Origin: Hedera helix
Lineage: Eukaryota > Streptophyta > Magnoliopsida > Apiales > Araliaceae
DNA: 64,000 nt
Assembly (NCBI GenBank): GCA_947179155.2
Contig: OX359264.1
Coordinates: forward strand, 56,537,202 to 56,601,201
Direction: 5' to 3'
Shown: positions 1 through 12,579 of the stretch, piece after piece
How the letters are laid out: every line of letters begins with the position of its first letter
Numbering within the stretch: position 1 is the stretch's first letter
Translations under genes and position numbers: made by a program
Notes under the pieces: generated by a model
The model's database searches: none
Told to the model about the DNA's origin: nothing
What the model saw: only the letters and a program-made list of their open reading frames with translations

Positions 1-2259
1 CAAGAAGGAAGTGCAAAGAAATTGTTAAAGCTTGCACTTCGAGAGGTAAATTGTTAGTTGTTATTATGTTTATTTAATTTTTAGTTTCAAAAAGCTCAAG
101 AACGCGAGTCGTAGCCATGTACGATTGTCGTTCTCCGTGTTCTTCACGTGTTCTTGAGCCTTTCTATATTTTGTAGTAGTTATAATGTCGAATTTCAATT
201 CGTAGTTTAAAGCTCAATGAACATATGTCGTAGCCATGTACGGTTTATTCGTTCTCCGTGTTCTTCGTATGTTCTTGAACATTTTTATAAATTGTTATAA
301 TTCAATTTACAAGTCGTTATAATGACCAAATTTTGTCAATCATAAAGTGTTTTAATCACTTATGTAAGCAGTTATAATGCTCAAATTATTTCAAGTACGA
401 AAACCAAAAGCTCAAGAACATAAGTCGTTACCATGTACGGTTTTATCCGTTCTTCGTGTTCTTCGTGTGTTCTTGAGCAAAAGCCATGAATCTTACATAA
501 GTAGGTTTATGATTTTGTTATTTTTATGTTATGAAGTGATACGAAGTGTTAGAACATGTTATCTTAGCAAATTAATGCTTGAGGTATCATGTTTTAGCAA
601 TCGGATCAAAGAAAGTTAAGTTTAATATTGTCGCAGAATATTTTTGCAAATTTCCGAAAATTTAAAGTCTTAATCTGCCTTAGAAACCTAAATTAAAGTT
701 TTAGCTCATGAAATTCTAAGCAATTTAGACTCAAGAATCACTCAAAAATGTTTTCGTATGACGAAGTTATGGCTGTTACTATAAAAGAGGTCAGAAATAT
801 GAATCAGTTTTAGAGCAGTCACCTTTAGGCCGAAATCTGTACAAATCTGTCAGGAATCTCGAACTTTTTTCTGAATGAAAGTTGTAGAGACGGAAGTTAC
901 GAACGCGTGGAATTTTGAACGACTAAAAAATGTTTTAAAACGAAGAAGTTATGACCGTTTAACTGAGCCGGGGTCTGGCAGTCCAACAATCTGCCCAAAT
1001 CCGAAAATTTGGCTTAAAAATGAGTTTTTGAGTTAGCCAATTTTCCAAATAATTCCACCTATTGAAATAGTTTAAATAAGTTAATATAAGACTTATGAAG
1101 TTATATAATACGATGAATCTAACCGCTTATGCACTAAATGACTGTGTAGGGTTTAACGCTCCGCCGGAAAACCCTAGTTTCAATTTGAGGCAAGTTCTAA
1201 ACTTTTATGTGTTATTAGTATGTTCTAAGATTGTTCATGTTATTATGTGATAGTTTATATGTGAAAGTACATGAATGAAGATCTTATGTGATTAAATGAT
1301 TAAGTGTTAGTTATTGATTAACTGTTAAATGTTAATTGATATTTGATGATGCATATGAGTATGTATAAAATATGTTTATTGTTAAAGCATAAATTAATAT
1401 GATTATTAACTGAGATGTATGTTCAGTCAAAGCATGTTAAAGTTTATATGAAAGCATAAACTGTGTATGTGATAATATGTTAGACTTGCTGAGCCGTCGT
1501 GCTCATTCTTGCGAATAAAACCTTATTTGCAGATTAAAGATGAACGTTAAGAAGATCTTGAACGTAAAGATGAAGCGTAGATTAGGTTTTCATGTTTATT
1601 ACTTGTATTTGTATAAGTCATAATGACTGTTGTAATACGAACAAACAAACATGTAACCGAATATTGAATGAATGATATAAATTATTATCATCAGAATGTT
1701 GTTATGTCTTTAAATTTGATATAATGTAGAATTGTTAAATATTAAAACAATGTTGATAATGATCTATTTATCTGGATGAGGATCGGTAAATAACTTGTGA
1801 GTGCTATACATCTGAGACAGAACTAAGCGATGTTGACTGGTCAAATCCATCGTTAAGGTTCCTCGGACCCAGGTATAACTCGTTATTACTATTCTGAATA
1901 CCATATAAATAGGATTATTGATATGAAGAGATATCTTTGTATATTGATACTTGTAGTACGAATGAGACCGTTACAAGTGGACGTATATAGAATATTTAAA
2001 TCCTAAGGTTAAAATTAAACTGTTATATATGGTTTTATCCATTTATACGGATGAAATACAAGTTGATACTTGTATACTTATGAGACTGAGATTAAGTTAT
2101 GATCCAGGGACAAAGTTAAGAGAAATTTTTAATGTATAGTCTAAAATAAGACTAATTCAACCAATATGATTATGGGATCATTGGTTAAGTCGATAGAGGT
2201 ACGAAGTTAACGCACAAGGTCCGCCGCGTGGAAAGCGCGGGGATTTTGGGGGCGTTACA
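1..2259 (+). mobile_element. Partial LTR (5' end outside window) of a Ty3/gypsy-type retrotransposon, plus orientation
   Basis: The right edge reads GGGGGCGTTACA and is followed at once by an initiator-Met primer binding site, which is how a 5' LTR ends. The internal signature CTTGCTGAGC followed by GCTCATTCTTGC (around 1487-1513) is shared, on the opposite strand, with the other gypsy LTRs of this window (for example near 11660 and 54970), so this belongs to a related lineage. No gene is seen in it; a short open frame at 377-619 has no recognisable domain. The left end and any target duplication lie outside the window. The interior is AT-rich except for the last 40 bases. Confidence 0.75.
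94..478 (+). repeat. Three copies of a ~67 bp hairpin repeat inside the LTR
   Basis: Copies lie at 94-159, 212-279 and 410-478. Each starts GCTCAAGAAC or GCTCAATGAAC and ends with the inverted match GTTCTTGAGC or GTTCTTGAAC, so each can fold on itself with an arm of about 10-13 bases. All three keep the loop-side core GTCGT(A/T)(G/A)CCATGTACG. They are spaced unevenly (118 and 198 bp start to start) and separated by unrelated AT-rich sequence, so they are dispersed copies rather than a simple tandem array. Confidence 0.8.
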
Positions 2260-2260
2260 G

Positions 2261-2273
2261 TTGGTATCAGAGC
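2261..2273 (+). other. Primer binding site, initiator tRNA-Met type
   Basis: TTGGTATCAGAGC follows the LTR end TTACA after a single G. TGGTATCAGAGC is complementary to the 3' end of plant initiator tRNA-Met and is the usual minus-strand primer site of many plant LTR elements. It fixes the LTR as a 5' LTR in plus orientation. Confidence 0.85.
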
Positions 2274-2445
2274 TATATAAAAAGAACCCCGAGCCTCTCG
2301 CTGGTGACCGCCCATAGAAGGGAGGCACCGAAGCCAGACTCTCCGTAGGGGACGCCGCATGCGGTGGCAAACTGATAGGTACCAGTGTAAGGTGCTATTG
2401 AATGATCGTTACAGTTGGTATCAGGGCAGTGGATTATCAGGGCAG
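2274..2445 (+). mobile_element. Leader of the plus-oriented element, truncated, with a second PBS-like copy
   Basis: About 170 bases of 5' leader remain. At 2408-2427 the LTR/PBS junction sequence reappears as CGTTACAGTTGGTATCAGGGC, 154 bp after the first copy, with one change in the PBS (GAGC to GGGC). A further ATTATCAGGGCAG follows. At 2445/2446 the sequence switches abruptly to a minus-oriented LTR of another family, so gag and pol of this element are absent here. Confidence 0.6.
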
Positions 2446-3878
2446 TTAATTTTTCATGATTTAATATCATTATTTTTTTATAAAAAATTTTACATCACAT
2501 AAACTACCACAAATCATAACTTTTTGTGTATAACTCCATTTTGAGTGATTCAAACTTTGTTTTTCTCATGATTTAATGTTCTATAATATTAGAACATCAA
2601 ACTTAAGTTTTATAAAAAATATTTTTGGACATAAATTCCAAAACTTGTTTACACACTATTAAATACATATTTTAGCATATAAAATGTACAAAAATACAAA
2701 CCAAGCATATTAAACTCAAGCATGGCATATATATTACCACTACACATTAATAACCATATTAACATGTTTATACTAACATGATGATTTATTTAATTTAAAA
2801 ACAAAACTTCATTTAAAATAACCATTACCTTGATTTAATGGCTATTCTTCTTTTTCTCCCAAAATATGTTGTGAATCTTGAAGGCATAAACTAGCTTAGC
2901 ACTCCTTCTCCTTCTCTTGCTCTCTCTCAAAATATTTTGCTCTCAAACTCTCTCTTTTGATTTTTGGAGCAAAATGAAATAACATCTATCAACTTTTCAA
3001 GTATACTTGAAAAATTAGTAGATACACATAATGTATCTAATAATTTTGACCACTACAAGCTAGCTAATGGATACTTACACAAGTTAACAAGCCATGACTT
3101 GGTTGGTGAAAAGAAGCATGGTTCATGTACTTAAAAAATAAAACAAGCAACCTTTAATTAAATAAATGGAAAATAAAATAAAATATCAAAAAAATCAATT
3201 TTTTTCTCTCTCCTCCATGCCATTCGGCTGATGGACTTCAAAAGTCAAAAAAAATAAATTCACTTTTCTTATTTTAATTAATTAATAAGTTATTTAATTG
3301 TTTTTCCAAGTGGGCCAATCATTGGGCTTTAATTTAAAATACCAATTGGGCTTCTATTAAATTGTTTGGGCTACTAAATTGTCAAATTTTATTATTCCCC
3401 ACTTGGGCTACTAATTGACCCATGTTGGGCTAATTTAATAATTTACACATTAATTATTCAATCCATGTTAAATAAATAATTAGATTGAATAAATAATTAA
3501 ATATTTTAACCCATAAGTATTAAATTACCAAATGGACTAATAAATATTATTATTAACATTTCACATTATTTACATTAATTAATAATCATATTAATTAATT
3601 TATTATATTTAATTCACTCATTATATTCAATTTAATTGAATATTTAATTAATAGGAAACTTATCAATTATTTTGATATTAAAACTTTAGGGTTTGTTCAC
3701 TAATTTAATAACATATTAGTGACCCCCTTTAATTAATTTTAGTAATTAATTACATAATTATTTAATCACATAATTAATTAATCACATAAAAAGATTTAAA
3801 TAATCTCATAAAACTAACTCGTTGGAAATTAAATTAATATTTTAATTAATAAAAATGTGGAAATTCTAGGACATTACA
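2446..3878 (-). mobile_element. Truncated minus-oriented gypsy LTR (family A)
   Basis: From TTAATTTTTCATGATTTAAT onward this matches 13825-15242 and 57108-58550 closely, including the blocks AAGTGGGCCAATCATTGGGC and ACTTGGGCTACTAATTGACC, and it ends with the family terminus TTCTAGGACATTACA at 3878. About 2.4 kb of the expected LTR (the part with the palindromes and GC-rich island) is missing on the left. The terminus abuts a short (ATT)n tract. Confidence 0.85.
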
Positions 3879-3899
3879 ATAATTATTGTTATTATTATT
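3879..3899. repeat. Left part of an (ATT)n microsatellite split by an LTR insertion
   Basis: AATTATTGTTATTATTATT-type sequence between two LTR ends. It is continued at 8522 on the far side of the solo LTR. Confidence 0.7.
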
Positions 3900-4929
3900 T
3901 GTAACGCCCCCAAATCCAGGTTCCTCAAACCCTAGACTTGGTACGTCACGATACATCATCTTCATACATGTTCTATAACTAATGCGGAATATATAAACAT
4001 AAATTGTTTATTCTACAACATTTTCCAAGGTTTCTAACCTTAACTTACATATATACCTTTAGATTCATAAAAAGGTTTACAAAATTACTTACATCATATA
4101 ACAATTTTGTTATAATGAATAACACTATAATCTTGTCTTTTGCGTCTGTCTCCGTCTCTCCTCGGACATTCGTATTATTCTGAAATTTGTTATCATGATA
4201 TAGCAAGAGTGAGCAACGACTTTGCTCAGCAAGTTTAAATACAATAACGATATATCATGATTGAAAGAAAGAACAAGCTTTCGGATTTTCAACAATATAA
4301 TAATTGTGAAAGAGTACGAATCATAATTTCAATAATTGAATGACTGAATCAAGTAATGTTGAGTGTCAATAATGACCATGAACAATTTTATCTGAACCTT
4401 ATGGTAATGAAGGTGATCAGCCTTTCATACCTGATGAACACATGCAACAAGCACTATGTGTGAATCAACAATTTAAAGATGTGGAATAATTATACAGAAT
4501 TAAACCATAGCATGCTTGAAACGTAATAACTTGAATTTGAGTTAGGTACTTGAACAATAAAATAATATATCCTGCTCGAATATAAATTGAGTAGGGTTTA
4601 GAAAACTTGCCTGTTTGGTCAGCTACAATTAATGTCTAGCTTTAACTAACTGGCTTTGAAAGACCTAACATTAGTAAAGTTGGTCTAATAATTAGTACAG
4701 CGTATTTGTACAACTATACGCTCATTAAGAAACTTATCTACCACAAATAAGTACTAACACATAATTTACATCAGTCAAAACAATATTATTAACCTTATAG
4801 ACCCTCAATCAAATTAGGTTAATAATTTAATAAATTAGAAAATATTTTTCTTAAGTGTTGGACACTTATTAAACTATTAAACAATTTATTATAATTGTTT
4901 AAACAAAAGAGTTAAAAGACATTTTCTTT

Positions 4930-5400
4930 ATTTCATTAAATCTAATTTCATTTAATTACTATTTATCATTAATTAAATAGTAAGTAATTAACTACCTTTA
5001 GTTATTATTTAATAATAAATAATAACTTACAAGATTTATTTATTATTTAAAATTAATCAAATAATAAATAATTATATTATATTAAAAATAATCAAATATC
5101 TTTAGTTATTATTTAATAATAAATAATAACTAATTAACTAGATTCATTTATTATTTAAAGTTAATTAAATAATAAATAATAAAATTATATAGTAAATACT
5201 CAAATATCATTAGTTATTATTTAATAATAAATAATAACTAACTAAATTTATTTATTATTTAAAGTTAATCAAATAATAAATAATTAAATAATCAATCTTA
5301 GTTGTCTTTAATTATTATTTAATAGTAATTAAATAATAATTAATTAATTTATCATCCTTGTTTATTATTTAATATTAATTAAATAATAATTAGTTTAATC
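4930..5400. repeat. Array of AT-only imperfect palindromes
   Basis: Inverted pairs such as TTATTATTTAATAATAAATAA and TTTATTATTTAAAGTTAATT..AAATAATAAATAA recur every 50-70 bp. Comparable arrays lie in the same relative place in the LTRs at 12600-13200 and 55960-56530. Confidence 0.7.
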
Positions 5401-5414
5401 ATAAATTCAGAAGA

Positions 5415-5805
5415 TATAATATTAACTAAATTAATATTTACAACATTTAAATATTAATCCTAAATACTTATTATATTTGAAAAAAAAAATATAATATTAA
5501 ACTAACTAGACTAATATTTACAACATTTAAATATTAATCCTAAATACTTATTATATTTGAAAAATATAATATTAAACTAACTAGATTAATATTTATAACA
5601 TTTAAATATTAATCCTAAATACTTATTATATTTGAAAAATATAATATTAAACTAACTAGATTAATATTTACAACATTTAAATATTAATCCTAAATACTTA
5701 TTATATTTGAAAAATATAATATTAAACTAACTAGATTAATATTTACAACATTTAAATATTAATCCTAAATACTTATTATATTTGAAAAATATAATATTCA
5801 ACACC
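5415..5805. repeat. Five-copy ~75 bp tandem repeat
   Basis: The core AACATTTAAATATTAATCC recurs starting near 5441, 5521, 5596, 5671 and 5746, giving spacings of 80, 75, 75 and 75. The longer first spacing comes from five extra A residues. The other family A LTRs carry at most one degenerate unit here, so the expansion is specific to this copy. Confidence 0.85.
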
Positions 5806-5944
5806 TAAATATCATTTTTGTATTATTAATATTTTTGTTATAATTTTAAATTAATTTTTAAACATTTAAATTAATTTAAATTATCCAGAATGGCAAAATC
5901 GTAAATAAACTGAAAAACCGGACCGATGGCAATTTCGTAATTAA

Positions 5945-6180
5945 TTAGAAAATCGAACGGAGGGGCATTATGGTAATTTCCGCCGAAAACTTACGCCCGC
6001 GCATTGCGCGCTTTAAGAAATTAGAGGCCCCAAAACGGCACCGTTTTGAGGATATGTTGGCTGGCTTCCGCGCGTTGTGCGCGGAGACGTTTTTTATAGG
6101 GAAAACGGCGTCGTTTTTAGCTCCGCGTACGACAATGAACAGGGTCGCGCGCATTGCGCGGCACCCCCTTTTTTTTTCCC
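5945..6180. promoter_or_regulatory. GC-rich island in the LTR with paired palindromes
   Basis: A sharply GC-rich stretch in AT-rich DNA. It contains CGCGCATTGCGCG-type segments and two palindrome-like boxes, CAAAACGGCACCGTTTTG (6031-6048) and AAAACGGCGTCGTTTTT (6102-6118). Equivalent islands sit at 13430-13700 and 56700-57000. Both strands carry short open frames here, but these only reflect the lack of AT-rich stops. The role is inferred: LTR promoter or regulatory block. Confidence 0.5.
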
Positions 6181-8521
6181 CTTAGCAGATTGTGAATAGT
6201 AATTTTAATACACCACTTTAATAAAAATTATACATTCAAGTAAGCTTTAAAAATCCAAAAAAATTACCAATCACTTGGTATCAATTTATAACATGAAAAT
6301 TTTAATTTTTCATGATTTAATATTAAAAATTTTTATAAAAATTTTTACATCACATAAACTACCACAAATCATAACTTTTTGTGTATAACTCCATTTTGAG
6401 TGATTCAAATTTTGTTTTTCTCATGATTTAATGTTCTATAATATTATAACATTAAATCTAAATTTTATAAAAAATAATTTCTTGTCATTACTTTGAGACT
6501 TGATTTAACACCACCAATCACATGTTTTTAGCATATAAATTAAACCAAAACACAAACCAAGTATATTAAACTCAATCATGGCATAAATATTACTACTACA
6601 TATTATTAACTACATTAATATATTTATACACACATGTTGGTTTATTAAAAAAAAATAAACTACATTTAAAATAACCATTACCTCATTCTAATGGTTATCT
6701 TCATTTTTCTTCCAAAATGGGTTGTGCAACTTGAAGATATGCACCAAGATCTCCTTCTCTACCTTCTCCATGCTCTCTCTCAAATTCTTACTCTCTCAAC
6801 CTATTTCTTTCAAACTCTCTCTTTTGGAACTTAGGAAATAAATGAAGTATAATTGCCTTAATAAAACAAGTATACTAGTAAAATTCTTAGATACAAAAAT
6901 TGTATCTATTATTCATGATGCTCCTACTTGGATACTTGCTCAAGAAAGCTAGCCCATGACTTAGTTGGTGGAAGAGGGATGGTATCATGTACTTGAAATA
7001 AATAAACAAGCAATCATTTATTTAATTAAAAGAAAAATAAAATAAACTAACAATCAATTAACTACTTTTTACTCCCTTTGCCGGCAACAAGCATGTGAGT
7101 GTCCCAAAATGAATGTCACTTTTCACTTTTTAAGAATTAATAGTTTTATTAAGTATTTTTCAAGTGGGCCAATCATTGGGCTTTAATTTAAAATACCAAT
7201 TGGGCTTCTATTAAATTGTTTGGGCTACTAAATTGTCAAATTTTATTATTCTCCACTTGGGCTACTAATTGACCCATGTTGGGCTAATTTAATAATTTAC
7301 ACATTAATTATTCAATCCATGATTAAATAAATAATTAGATTGAATAAATAATTAAATATTCTAACCCATAAGTATTAAATTACTAAATGGACTAATAATA
7401 TTATTAATAATATTTTACATTATTTACATTAATTAATTATCATATTAATTAATTTATAAAATTTAATTCACTCATTATATTCAATTTAATTGAATATTTA
7501 ATTAATGACAACTTGTCAATTATTTTGATATTAAAACTTTAGAGTGTGTTCGCTAATAATAATATATATAATCTATATATATTATTTATAGACATTACTT
7601 TACCTCAAAAACAATTTCACAATAAATTATGAAATTAAAATAAATACAACATATAATTTAATATATTATTTAGGCCATAAATTAAATTATTTAATACATT
7701 TACATTAAATAATTCATTTCTCATCAATTATGGAAATAATTCCATTTACCCGAAAATACATTAAAATAATAATATATTTACTCAATTTCTTATTTAAATA
7801 ATTTATTAAATTATTTAATTAATATTACACAAATAATTGTATAATAAAATTTCTCACTCCCATAAATCATTTACAATGATTTATTTAATTATAGAATATA
7901 TTCATTTAATATATTCAATTACTATTTAAAATTACCTAATTAATTTAATCCCTTTATATATATTTACATATATATGAAATTAAATGTTGTACATATATAC
8001 CATTACTATTCTCCCTTAATTAATTCAACTACTTTATATACTTTATAATTATATAAATTACATAATTATTCCTCACAAATAATTTATCCACAATTTGCAT
8101 AATTGTTGATTAATGAATATAATTAATTCCACAATAAACCTTTTAATTCAATTCGGATTAATTTAATATTAATCTATCTATTTATCACAATTTAATTAAC
8201 CATTAAATTATGTTACTAAATATGCACGCATATATATATTCATATAAATACATATTTAATTTACACGCAACCACGTCGCATAATTACATAACTCTACTAA
8301 TTAATTCTCTTAATTTAATTAGACTTGTTGTTAGTCAAGTTTATTGAATTATCACTTTGCTTGCTAACGTATCAAAAATTTTGATATCACCATATCTAAG
8401 TTAGTCCGTTAAATTTAATTTGGACCTCTATTTATCTATCACTACTAGGTTATCAAACTCCAACCTTTATTAAATATTAAATATTTTATTTTTAATTCAT
8501 TTAAATATCCGGGATATTACA

Positions 8522-8569
8522 TTATTATTAGTATTATTATTACTATTAGTATTATTGTTATTATTATTA

Positions 8570-8622
<53 letters not shown>

Positions 8623-8736
8623 CTTATTATTATTTTTATTATTGTTATAATTATTATTATAATTACTATTATTATTATTAACTTTTTTTATTACTATTAT
8701 TATAATTATTATTGTTATTATTATTATTGTTATTAC

Positions 8737-8776
<40 letters not shown>

Positions 8777-8843
8777 GTTATTACTATTATTATTATTATT
8801 ATTATTACTATTATTGTTATTACTATTATTATTATTATAAAAA
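8522..8843. repeat. Imperfect (ATT)n microsatellite
   Basis: About 320 bp of ATT/GTT/ACT triplets, right-hand continuation of the tract at 3879-3899. Open frames of poly-Asn here are artefacts. Confidence 0.9.
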
Positions 8844-9010
8844 ATTAAGAAGACAATCCCCAAAGTAGAAAAAATTAAAAGTTCAATCCCCTAATTGAAA
8901 AAATAGATAAGTCAGTTCTCAAAGTGGAAAAAATTAAAAGTTTAATCACTTAATTAAAAAAATTAAGAGTTCAATTTCCAAAATAAAAAAACGTTAAAAA
9001 TTCAGAGTAT
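8844..9010. repeat. Degenerate ~30-35 bp purine-rich tandem repeat
   Basis: Units resembling CAAAGTGGAAAAAATTAAAAG then TTCAATCCCCTAATTG alternate about five times with drift. It directly follows the microsatellite. Confidence 0.6.
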
Positions 9011-11323
9011 TAATTTATATTTACGCCTATCATTGGCTATATCATTATGTATAGCAAAGTCCATGCCCAATAAATTGGTACGGTCTGAGCTGCGTGGTCC
9101 TACTCTTTATTATTTTAGACCGTGCATAGTAGTCAAGTAGCTATCGTGACGTATAGCCACACGAAAAACACGTTGCGTGTGAGAAATTGAATGCAGTGAG
9201 AAATTGGACAATTAATTTCCATCATTTATACATACGAAAAATAGTGTTCTAATTGATTTTTGATATTTTTATTTATTTATTTAAATTTTGTAAACCATAC
9301 ATTTAATAAGATAATTGGCAGTTTCTTACATCAAATTTTAATCTAAGTAATATTATTAATTAATATGTTAACAGACATAAAGATGTAAGAATTATTATCT
9401 TTGGATGAATAAAATGCTCAAAAAAATTAAGATTCGCTATCTAAATATCGTTAAAGTTGTGATATAGGTCAATTAGATTTTATCTTGAATTCTTATTTAT
9501 TTAAGATTAATGATTATTATAATTCAAAATAAGGTAATTTAATTATTTTTAAAATTAATGTATTAATAATTTTTCACTGCAATGTAATTTTTTGTTTTAT
9601 TTATTTTTTAAAAATGTCTTGGCAACGAGTGATTATTCTATGTCCTTGAGGCATGGATAGATAGTATGTTCTTTCTCTCACATAAGGGTGCGTTTTACGC
9701 GTTGTGGCACGAGTTCCACCGCGTGTGGAGTCCACCCTTATATAAAAAGAGGACATATTATTTACCGTGTTCCAAAAATATGGTATAATTTTTCGTTGGC
9801 AAGGGAATTCTAGAGTAGTGACTCACATCCTAATGAATATGAATATAAGGCAACGTGAAAAGTTATTTGATAGGGATTGTGGAATTAAGGCGTAACGCTC
9901 CCCAATTTTCTTTTAATCATATGCATTGACTAGTCAAGATTTAAACAGCGTCCTTGCTTAAATTGACTTCGCAAAGAGGAACCTCATATGTATTATCAAT
10001 AATATTATAGTGTTTAAAAATAATTATAAAAAAAATATAAAATAATATATATAATTGTAATTAGTTATAATAATTAGACTCACTTATATATAATGAATCG
10101 TATATTAATTATAGTATAGTTTTCACACATTATTTTGTAAAGTATCAATTCGCCATGTATTATTAGTTATTTTTATTGTGCTTTATTTAAAATATTATTT
10201 GCACCCAAAAAAATTGGACTTAAAAACTTCGTATTCACTATCCGAAAGTAACTCAAACTTCTACATTAATTTAAAAAAATAATGAATAAGAAAAAATTTT
10301 GAACTAATTTAATACTTCTTTCGTTAAATCATAAAAGTTAATTTCAAATATTTTTAAACTCAAAATTAATAAGATCTACTAAAAATTACAAACGATAAAA
10401 TATTATAATTTCTTAATAGAAGACTAAAGTACAAATCTCGCCCTCCTACTTTTAGGTTTTTTTATAAATCCCTTCTTCCAACTTTCTATTAGCATAACTC
10501 TTTTTCGAACTGATATTAGTACTTAAAAAGCCACCCCACATCGCTTATCGTCCATAAAAAATAACGTTCTATTAGTTATGGACAAATGATATAATGTGAT
10601 ATACAAACGAGCCCCAAAAGAGGGCAAAAGTGTAAACTCACATTAATAAGCCACGGTTTAAGGTAGGACTTGAATTTAATTTGATTTTTCACAAATTAAA
10701 GCGATAGTTGTCAATTAAGAGAATGAAAATTGGGACGAAATTGGGTAGGGTTCCATCTTCAAGTGCGAAATCGTATGCGAAATTTGGCAAAATCGTAATT
10801 TAACATTTTCTGTAAAATTGACGTCTAAGGCTCATATGCCTATATGTGGTATCAAATGTAACGTAGAATAAAGACTTTTGCGCGTTGATGTATGTAATGC
10901 CAATAAAGTCTTCCGGCCAATGGCTATCCATGAGAAAATTCAGTTAATAAAAAAGATTCTAGTTATATGTATAATAGAGTCAAGTGGTATTTATTCTATT
11001 TAAAAATAAATTTTGTTATAAATTTTTATGATTTAAGTAAAAAATACTTAATAAAAACAAAAAAGTATTAGACAGGAGACTCAACTTTTTTAGATCAATT
11101 AATTTTACAATAAATATTATTTTTCTTAAATAATTTATAATGTACATAATTTATTTTTTTATTATTTGATTATTTATATTAGTTGTTAATTTATAAAATC
11201 TCAAATTAACTTTAAAATACTAAATATAATCATATATTTCAAAATTGTTGGTTAATGAACCCAAAGTAGGGTGCCCATGGATGACCTAGTGGGAATAACC
11301 ATATGTTTAATGTCTAGATACAA
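9011..11323. other. Intergenic, no gene recognised
   Basis: AT-rich, frequent stops in all frames. The only structure I see is a small inverted repeat, ATAAGGGTG (9682-9690) and CACCCTTAT (9733-9741), just before TATATAAAAAGAG (9740-9752). Confidence 0.6.
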
Positions 11324-12579
11324 TGTGACGATCCCAAATCCGGATTCCATAACCTCGAGTTTGGTTCTCACTATTCAACACATTACTAACAATTAAATAC
11401 ATACATTGCATTTAAATATCGCGGAATAATACATATTGGTTCCCTTCAAAAGGTTACAATACCAGGGTCTATCAACCTTAACATAATAACAGTTCCTATC
11501 ACAAGGAATTACAAAAGGTTTAACAACCGTAAATACATAATTAAAGATCTAATTAGCATGCATAAGCTAACTTAAGCTCTGGCTTTTCCTTTTCCCTTAT
11601 CTTTCTTTGAGCAATCAGGATTATCTGAAAAATGGTTCATGATATAGCAAGAATGAGCAACTAGTCTGCTCAGCAAGTTTAGAACAATCATATAGATTTA
11701 ATATATCATGAATGAATGAAAAATATCATCAATGATTTAACAATAGATATAACAATTGTGAATGAAACAGGATTCAAATTTTAATAAACAGAATATTTGA
11801 ATCTTAAAATGCTGAGTGGTCACTAAGGACCCTGAACTAACTAGGGTATAATAGAGTTTCCTCTGACCCTTTGAGTTGTTTGGTTTTCAAGGGGATCAGC
11901 CTATTCAACCCGCTGTATATGCATTACATTTAGTCACTGGCGCCCAAAGTCGGTTTCCCGACACAAAATCCCCTAATTTAGGGTTGTTCAATTCTCAGAC
12001 TTAATATAAGAAATCCGCACCCAACAATGGTTTGGATAAGCTTTTAAAAGTATTCAAGTATTGAATTTATAAACGTAATGTCTAGCTGAACTATTAGCTT
12101 TTGACATTTTTAGTACAGTTCATGAATCAAGAACTAATAAGCTTCAAGTGCACTAAGTGTGATTTTATAAACAATATGGATGTGGAATAATTTTAAATAA
12201 TTAAACCACTTCAAGCTTTAACAATAAATACAAGTATGGAAACTTGTTCAACGATAATAATTGAGTAGGGTTAGAGAACTTGCCTGTTTGCTCAGCTACA
12301 ATAATTGGCTAGCTTTAACTAACTTGCTTTGAAAGAACTAACATTAATAAAGTCGGTCTAATAATTAGTACGGCGTATTTGCATAACTATACGCTTAAAA
12401 ACGAATTTATTTACCACACATAAGTACTAACACATAATTTACATTACTCAAAACAATATTATTAACCTTATAGACACTTAATCATTTTAGGTTAATAATT
12501 TAATAAGTTAGAAAATATTTTTCTTAAGTGTTGGACACTTCTTAAACCTTTAAACAACTTATTATAATTGTTTAATTAA

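Larger units (their letters stand above)
3900..8521 (-). mobile_element. Solo LTR, 4.6 kb, gypsy family A-related, target duplication TTATT
   Basis: It starts TGTAACGCCCCCAAATCCAGG and ends CCGGGATATTACA. The five bases before (3895-3899) and after (8522-8526) are both TTATT, a target duplication, though the surrounding (ATT)n makes this match less telling than it would be elsewhere. No internal region or second LTR is attached, so it is a solo LTR left by recombination. Blocks at 6280-7540 match the family A LTRs at 13830 and 57108; the last kilobase (7540-8521) does not, so it is a distinct subfamily. TG...CA ends read on the minus strand place the polypurine side at 8521. Confidence 0.85.

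Noticed and set aside
5945..6185. Short open frames on both strands in the LTR GC-rich island (also 13441-13726 and 56790-57035)
   Set aside because: Frames and lengths differ between LTR copies, so no protein is conserved; they arise because GC-rich DNA lacks stops.
8678..8863. Poly-Asn open frame
   Set aside because: Translation of an (ATT)n microsatellite.
9682..9741. Inverted repeat ATAAGGGTG / CACCCTTAT with inner pairing, before a TATA-like sequence
   Set aside because: Only a 9 bp stem with a long loop and no gene downstream; kept as a note in the intergenic entry rather than as a regulatory site.
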